Part shown: piece after piece, positions 60,510 to 64,000 of the stretch
Position numbering within the stretch: the stretch's first letter is position 1
Layout of the letters: every line of letters begins with the position of its first letter
Assembly: GCA_905221605.1 (NCBI GenBank)
Contig: CAJNDS010002092.1
Span: 200,428 to 264,427 of the forward strand
DNA length: 64,000 nucleotides
Direction of reading: 5' to 3'
From: Symbiodinium natans
Taxonomy: Eukaryota; Sar; Dinophyceae; Suessiales; Symbiodiniaceae
Notes under the pieces: generated by a model
What the model saw: the letters and a program-made list of their open reading frames with translations, nothing else
What the model was told of the DNA's origin: nothing
Databases searched by the model: none
Made by a program: the position numbers and the translations under genes

Positions 60510-60650
60510 TATTCACCCCCCCCTAACCCCTAATATTTGATTACCCCTTTTATTGTTATACTCAGTTATACTAGCGTATATGGGGGGGGGGGGGGGGGTA
60601 TTCAATATTCGGGGGTAGGGGGGTTTCATATTAGGGGGAGGGGATTAGCG
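60510..60650. mobile_element. Poly-C/poly-G hairpin element
   Basis: Similar to 23980-24150: CCCCCCCTAACCCCTAATAT pairs with ATATTAGGGGG. Confidence 0.58.
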
Positions 60651-60719
60651 GGAAAGAAGGCCTTCCCCAAAAACCCTAAGCCCTGAACCCTAAATCCTTC
60701 CCTGAAGCCCGCGGGCAGC

Positions 60720-60789
60720 CTGTCACCAGAATAAACATGGAGAACTCGACAGCGCCCTGGTGCATCACGACATCTCCTGCGACAGAAAC
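60720..60789 (-). CDS. CNB-like exon GDVVMHQGAVEFSMFIL
   Basis: Reads VSVAGDVVMHQGAVEFSMFI then LVTG. Typical first strands of a CNB barrel. Possible donors are CTG|GTGACA or ACAG|GCTGCC. Confidence 0.55.
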
Positions 60790-60799
60790 CGACTAGTAC

Positions 60800-60962
60800 C
60801 AATTGCTTAAGAACCCCTCAAAACATAAAAAGATTCTTCCTTATAAGGGAATATAGGGATTATGATTTGCTTAAGAACCCCCCCCCCCCCCAAAAAAAAA
60901 AAAAAAAAGGGTAATATAGGGATTACTGTTCTTGTTTTTTGGGCGTTTCTTAAGCAAATAGT
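60800..60962. mobile_element. F10 palindrome, partly duplicated
   Basis: ATTGCTTAAGAACCCC occurs twice (60803, 60867) before the inverse GGGCGTTTCTTAAGCAAAT; poly-C/poly-A tract at 60880-60908. Confidence 0.68.
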
Positions 60963-61348
60963 AGACTACAAGAGTTCGGATGCAGCAGCATAGGCAAGAC
61001 GAGTGAACAGATGCATGACGCATGCGCACATGAGCACATGCAACATGCAACATGCATCATATACAGGCTGACATGCGCATGGCAGACTGTCTTCAACATG
61101 AGTGCGGACTTGGCATCTTTTCTTTGCCGGTACAGTACGCCCCTTCGGTGCGTTAGCCTCCCAGTGGGAGTGGTGGCACTGAGATGGCCCCTGGAAGGGG
61201 CGGGTTCTGACCAATTCGGCACACCGCAGACCACCTACGCAATCTGTGGTGGGAGGGCCTGTCACTAAGCCGACTATGGGATTGTATGGATGGGAAAAGG
61301 GTGAGCCGGCTTATATATGCATGCGCCTATGTGGCCACACACACACAC

Positions 61349-61675
61349 TCACACAGAGACAGAGACACGAAGCACACTTGCAAGTTGTTTGGGGGAATGC
61401 CTTTCAAGTGCCCAGCGCTTGAACGTCAAAAAACTGAGCCCAACGACGTCCTGGCATAAAAATTCGATCGATCGCCGAAGCCGCCAGCTCCTGGACGAAG
61501 GCATGGGACCTGCGATGAAGATGCAAATCTTTGCACGTGCGGTTGAGTTCATGGCTTGGGATGCAGGCTCAGTAGGGGACTGACACCTTCCGACAGTCAA
61601 GAAATCTAATGCGGTCTTGCCAAGCTGCATGTCAGAAAAGATTCGCGAACTCGCGACAATCTCAACAAAGTCCAT
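61349..61675 (-). CDS. 108-codon open frame, unassigned
   Basis: Begins MDFVEIVASSRIFSDMQLGK. No known domain. It runs into a CA/GA-rich stretch at its 3' end, so it may be chance. Confidence 0.2.
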   Translation of the reverse strand: MDFVEIVASSRIFSDMQLGKTALDFLTVGRCQSPTEPASQAMNSTARAKICIFIAGPMPSSRSWRLRRSIEFLCQDVVGLSFLTFKRWALERHSPKQLASVLRVSVSV

Positions 61676-61922
61676 GGCTTTCGCTCCTTGTCATGGCCGG
61701 GATGCAGTGCATTCTAGCATCGAAGTCTCGACTGCGCACATGGTCGTCCATGCTTCAAGCTGTTGCCAGCATCTGCTTGTCTTGGGCACAGCTGCCGGCA
61801 CCCTGATTGCTTTCGTTTCTTGCGCCCTGTGGGCACAATCCTTTGTACAAATCAGGCGCGTGAGAGTCACCCTCAGAAGCCCAAACCGTTTTCAACAGGC
61901 CTACACACAGGAACGAGCTGGA

Positions 61923-61983
61923 AGAAGCAACCCTAAACCCTAAACCCTAAACCCTAAGCCCTAAGCCCTAAACCCTAAACCCT
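61923..61983 (-). repeat. CCCTAAA array
   Basis: Eight units including CCCTAAG. Confidence 0.95.
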
Positions 61984-62113
61984 CAAGCACTTTGCGAAGA
62001 CTTGGAGGCCATAGTGCGACTCCAGGTTCCGGCAGCAGCTTTGGCCTCGCGATCGAGCGTCAGGACCTTGCCTGCAGAGAATTCTGGAAGAACTCACTCA
62101 TACGATAAGTATG

Positions 62114-62200
62114 TTAGGGTTTAGAGTTTAGGGTTTAGGGTTTAGGGTTTAGGGTTTAGGGTTTAGGGTTTAGGGTTTAGGGTTTAGGGTTTAGGGTTCA
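62114..62200 (+). repeat. TTTAGGG array
   Basis: About 12 units. Confidence 0.96.
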
Positions 62201-62529
62201 GCAGCTCCGGGTCGATCTCCAGTAGAGCCGCTGTTTGGGCTCTCGAAAAAAACCCACCCACCCAGAGAATCCCAAAACAATAAGAAATAAAAAGTCTGCA
62301 TTTTTCATCAGCAAGCCCTGTCCTCCAACCTCACTCTGGTCCATCCTACCCACGAACCATTTCATCGGCCGGGGAGGGGGGGGGGGGGGGGAGGGTAGCG
62401 CTTAGGATTAGGGCTTAGGGTTTAGGGTTTAGAGTAGCCGCTCCAATGAGCAAGCCACACGCTTCACGCCGCTGAGCATGAACTACGTCCGCGAGGATGC
62501 ACGATGCCCCCTGAAGCGCATAATATCGG

Positions 62530-62640
62530 GGCCTTAATCATTAGAACAGGGTGTTGGGGTATAATATGTATATATATATATAGAGGGACCATAAGGGGGA
62601 TATTTTTATGAGTCATTACTCCGACCCCGATATTACCATG
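62530..62640. mobile_element. F11 palindrome with TA loop
   Basis: GGGGCCTTAATCATTAG and TCATTACTCCGACCCCGA ends; (TA)n at about 62565-62582. Confidence 0.62.
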
Positions 62641-62677
62641 GCTTGGCCCCACCGCGGTGGTGTCGAAAACATCGTGA

Positions 62678-62770
62678 ACCCTAAGCCCTAAGCCCTAAGC
62701 CCTAAGCCCTAAGCCCTAAACCCTAAACCCTAAACCCTAAACCCTAAACCCTAAACCCTAACCCTAAACC
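62678..62770 (-). repeat. CCCTAAG run, then CCCTAAA array
   Basis: Six CCCTAAG units followed by CCCTAAA. Confidence 0.96.
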
Positions 62771-62781
62771 GTGTGCCCCAC

Positions 62782-62836
62782 CTCGCTGATCATGATAGAT
62801 CTCCAGGGCTCTGACAACAACGTCTTGATGAAGGAC
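62782..62836 (-). CDS. CNB-like exon VLHQDVVVRALEIYHDQR
   Basis: Begins after ACGGCAG| and ends CGAG|GTGGGG. The paralogue at 19.1 kb has the same donor. An F4 palindrome lies immediately upstream. Confidence 0.52.
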
Positions 62837-62855
62837 CTGCCGTAGGGAATTTTAA

Positions 62856-62970
62856 CAAAACTGGGAGTTTGCGACAATAGGGGACCCCGAAAATAAAGCC
62901 CCAAAAAGTAGGATCCCCTTATCATAAGGACCCCAACAGGGTACCCTAATTTCGGAAAGCCCCCAACTGC
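62856..62970. mobile_element. F4 palindrome
   Basis: CTGGGAGTTTGCGACAATAG and TTTCGGAAAGCCCCCAACTG; the nearest match to J-gene intron 1. Confidence 0.78.
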
Positions 62971-63082
62971 TAGGGCTCGGAAATGCAACTCTCAGCCTGA
63001 CCCTAGCCCCTGCTCAGCATTCTTGCGTCGCCTTGCTGTCCCATGTCCTGTTCACTGTCATCGCATCCCCCCAACTCCCTGC

Positions 63083-63295
63083 GGTTTAGGGTTTAGGGTT
63101 TAAGGTTTAGGGTTTACGGTTTAGGGCTTAGGGTTTAGGGTTTAGGGCTTAGGGCTTACGGTTTAGGGCTTAGGGCTTAGGGCTTAGGGTTTAGGGTTTA
63201 GGGTTTAGGGTTTAGGGTTTAGGGTTTAGGGTTTAGGGTTTAGGGTTTAGGGTTTAGGGTTTAGGGTTTAGGGTTTAGGGTTTAGGGTTTAGGGC
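63083..63295 (+). repeat. TTTAGGG array with CTTAGGG runs
   Basis: About 30 units. Confidence 0.97.
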
Positions 63296-63303
63296 CCGGC
63301 CCC

Positions 63304-63344
63304 GCCTCAACGCAGCAATGCTCTGCTGCATACAGCGCGCTGGC
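63304..63344 (-). CDS. CNB-like fragment ASALYAAEHCCVE
   Basis: Reads ASALYAAEHCCVEA between two telomeric arrays; fits the strand after the cassette (x-A-x-Y-A-x-E-x-C). Confidence 0.4.
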
Positions 63345-63391
63345 TCCCGATGGCCGGGGCCTGACGCAGGGTTGGGAGGGACTCTGGGTCG

Positions 63392-63475
63392 TTTAGGGTT
63401 TAGGGTTTAGGGTTTAGGGTTTAGGGTTTAGGGTTTAGGGTTTAGGGTTTAGGGTTTAGGGTTTAGGGTTCAGGG
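63392..63475 (+). repeat. TTTAGGG array
   Basis: About 12 units. Confidence 0.97.
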
Positions 63476-63713
63476 TGGGCAGATGAATGCAGATGAACTC
63501 ATGGATTTCACAAAAGCACTTTTCAGGGGGGAACTAAACCCCAAACCTTTCACATCCAGGCCTATGGTGCTGCCGGAAACCCTTCTTCCTTCTTTTGAAC
63601 CCGCGCTGTGCTTCTTGCTAGAACCGTACACCCGAAATCCCTAACCATGAAATTCTGAACTACAAAAAAAGCCCTACAGACATCCATAAGCCACTCAGCA
63701 AAAAAAAACACCA

Positions 63714-63765
63714 CACCCTAAACCCTAAACCCCAAACCCTAAACCCCAAACCCTAAACTCTAAAC
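63714..63765 (-). repeat. CCCTAAA/CCCCAAA patch
   Basis: Seven units beside the CNB-like exon. Confidence 0.94.
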
Positions 63766-63843
63766 CGTCGGCCTCAAACTCAGCGCCGACATGCGGCCGA
63801 AGACGTCGCCCTTCCCCAGCCAGGGAAGGTCCTGAAGGCTCGC
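63766..63843 (-). CDS. CNB-like cassette exon (GDVFGRMSALS)
   Basis: Reads LQDLPWLGKGDVFGRMSALS then LRPT. Matches the 19.6-kb cassette. First piece of a third, 3'-extending minus-strand set (63.8-62.8 kb). Confidence 0.52.
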
Positions 63844-63949
63844 AAGGGCTTAGGGTTGAGGGTTGAGGGTCCAGGGTTAAGGGTTTAGGTTTTAGGGTTT
63901 AGGGTTAGGGTTTAGGCTTGAGGGTTGAGGGTTTTTGCGGGTTGTGGGT

Positions 63950-64000
63950 AGTTATAAGTGAGTGCCTACCTGCACAACTCTACCTATCACTGCCCATGAA
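63950..64000. mobile_element. F1 element cut by the window edge
   Basis: GTGGGTAGTTATAAGTGAG ... ACTGCCCATGAA; the right end is outside. Confidence 0.55.

Noticed and set aside
1-64000. Spliced-leader relics, tRNA, 5S or other small RNA genes
   Set aside because: I looked for the dinoflagellate spliced-leader core and for tRNA B-box-like motifs and found no convincing match by eye.

Overview
This window looks like nuclear DNA of a dinoflagellate, probably a Symbiodiniaceae-type alga. That is an inference from features taken together: TTTAGGG-type repeats, GC-AG as well as GT-AG introns, many short palindromic elements that sit exactly where introns are needed, and every confidently read exon lying on one strand (minus). 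There is no sign of prokaryotic operons, rRNA, tRNA or CRISPR. I searched by eye only, so product names rest on motif recognition.

Layout. About a hundred interstitial arrays of TTTAGGG (or CCCTAAA) occur from end to end, in both orientations, so this is not a chromosome end. Between them lie (1) exon-sized unique pieces of 40-250 bp, almost all coding on the minus strand, and (2) short palindromic elements of about 75-150 bp with long terminal inverted repeats, in at least 13 recurring families (called F1-F13 and F16 here) plus single palindromes. The left end (0.7-2.0 kb) holds a 21-bp minisatellite and a 30-bp satellite that itself contains two telomeric units. Regions 9.9-10.55, 20.8, 25.0, 28.1, 36.0, 39.0 and 49.1-49.6 kb hold other tandem repeats, several of them pure arrays of one telomere variant.

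Genes. The best gene is a six-exon J-domain protein on the minus strand (57546 down to 55009). Its reading phases close exactly to 559 codons plus a stop. Four of its five introns are built from four different palindrome families (F4, F13, F12, F6), two of which also carry telomeric repeats, and the remaining intron is almost purely telomeric repeat. The other recognisable genes are shredded cyclic-nucleotide-binding (CNB) domain genes on the minus strand: 16.8-11.7 kb, 54.7-51.4 kb (a colinear paralogue of the first), and shorter sets at 19.7-19.1, 31.8-29.5, 33.3-32.8, 60.8-58.7 and 63.8-62.8 kb. Many further orphan exons have plausible splice borders. Whether these CNB genes are functional or decaying cannot be settled from sequence alone.

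Central idea. Telomeric repeat tracts have been inserted into genes and palindromes, often with a 5-35 bp duplication of the target. Where the duplicated target contains AG|GT or AG|GC, the insert is exactly removable as an intron (55948-56079, 54524-54620, 29562-29630). The window therefore appears to show two intron-forming processes side by side: palindromic introner-like elements and telomeric-repeat insertions.
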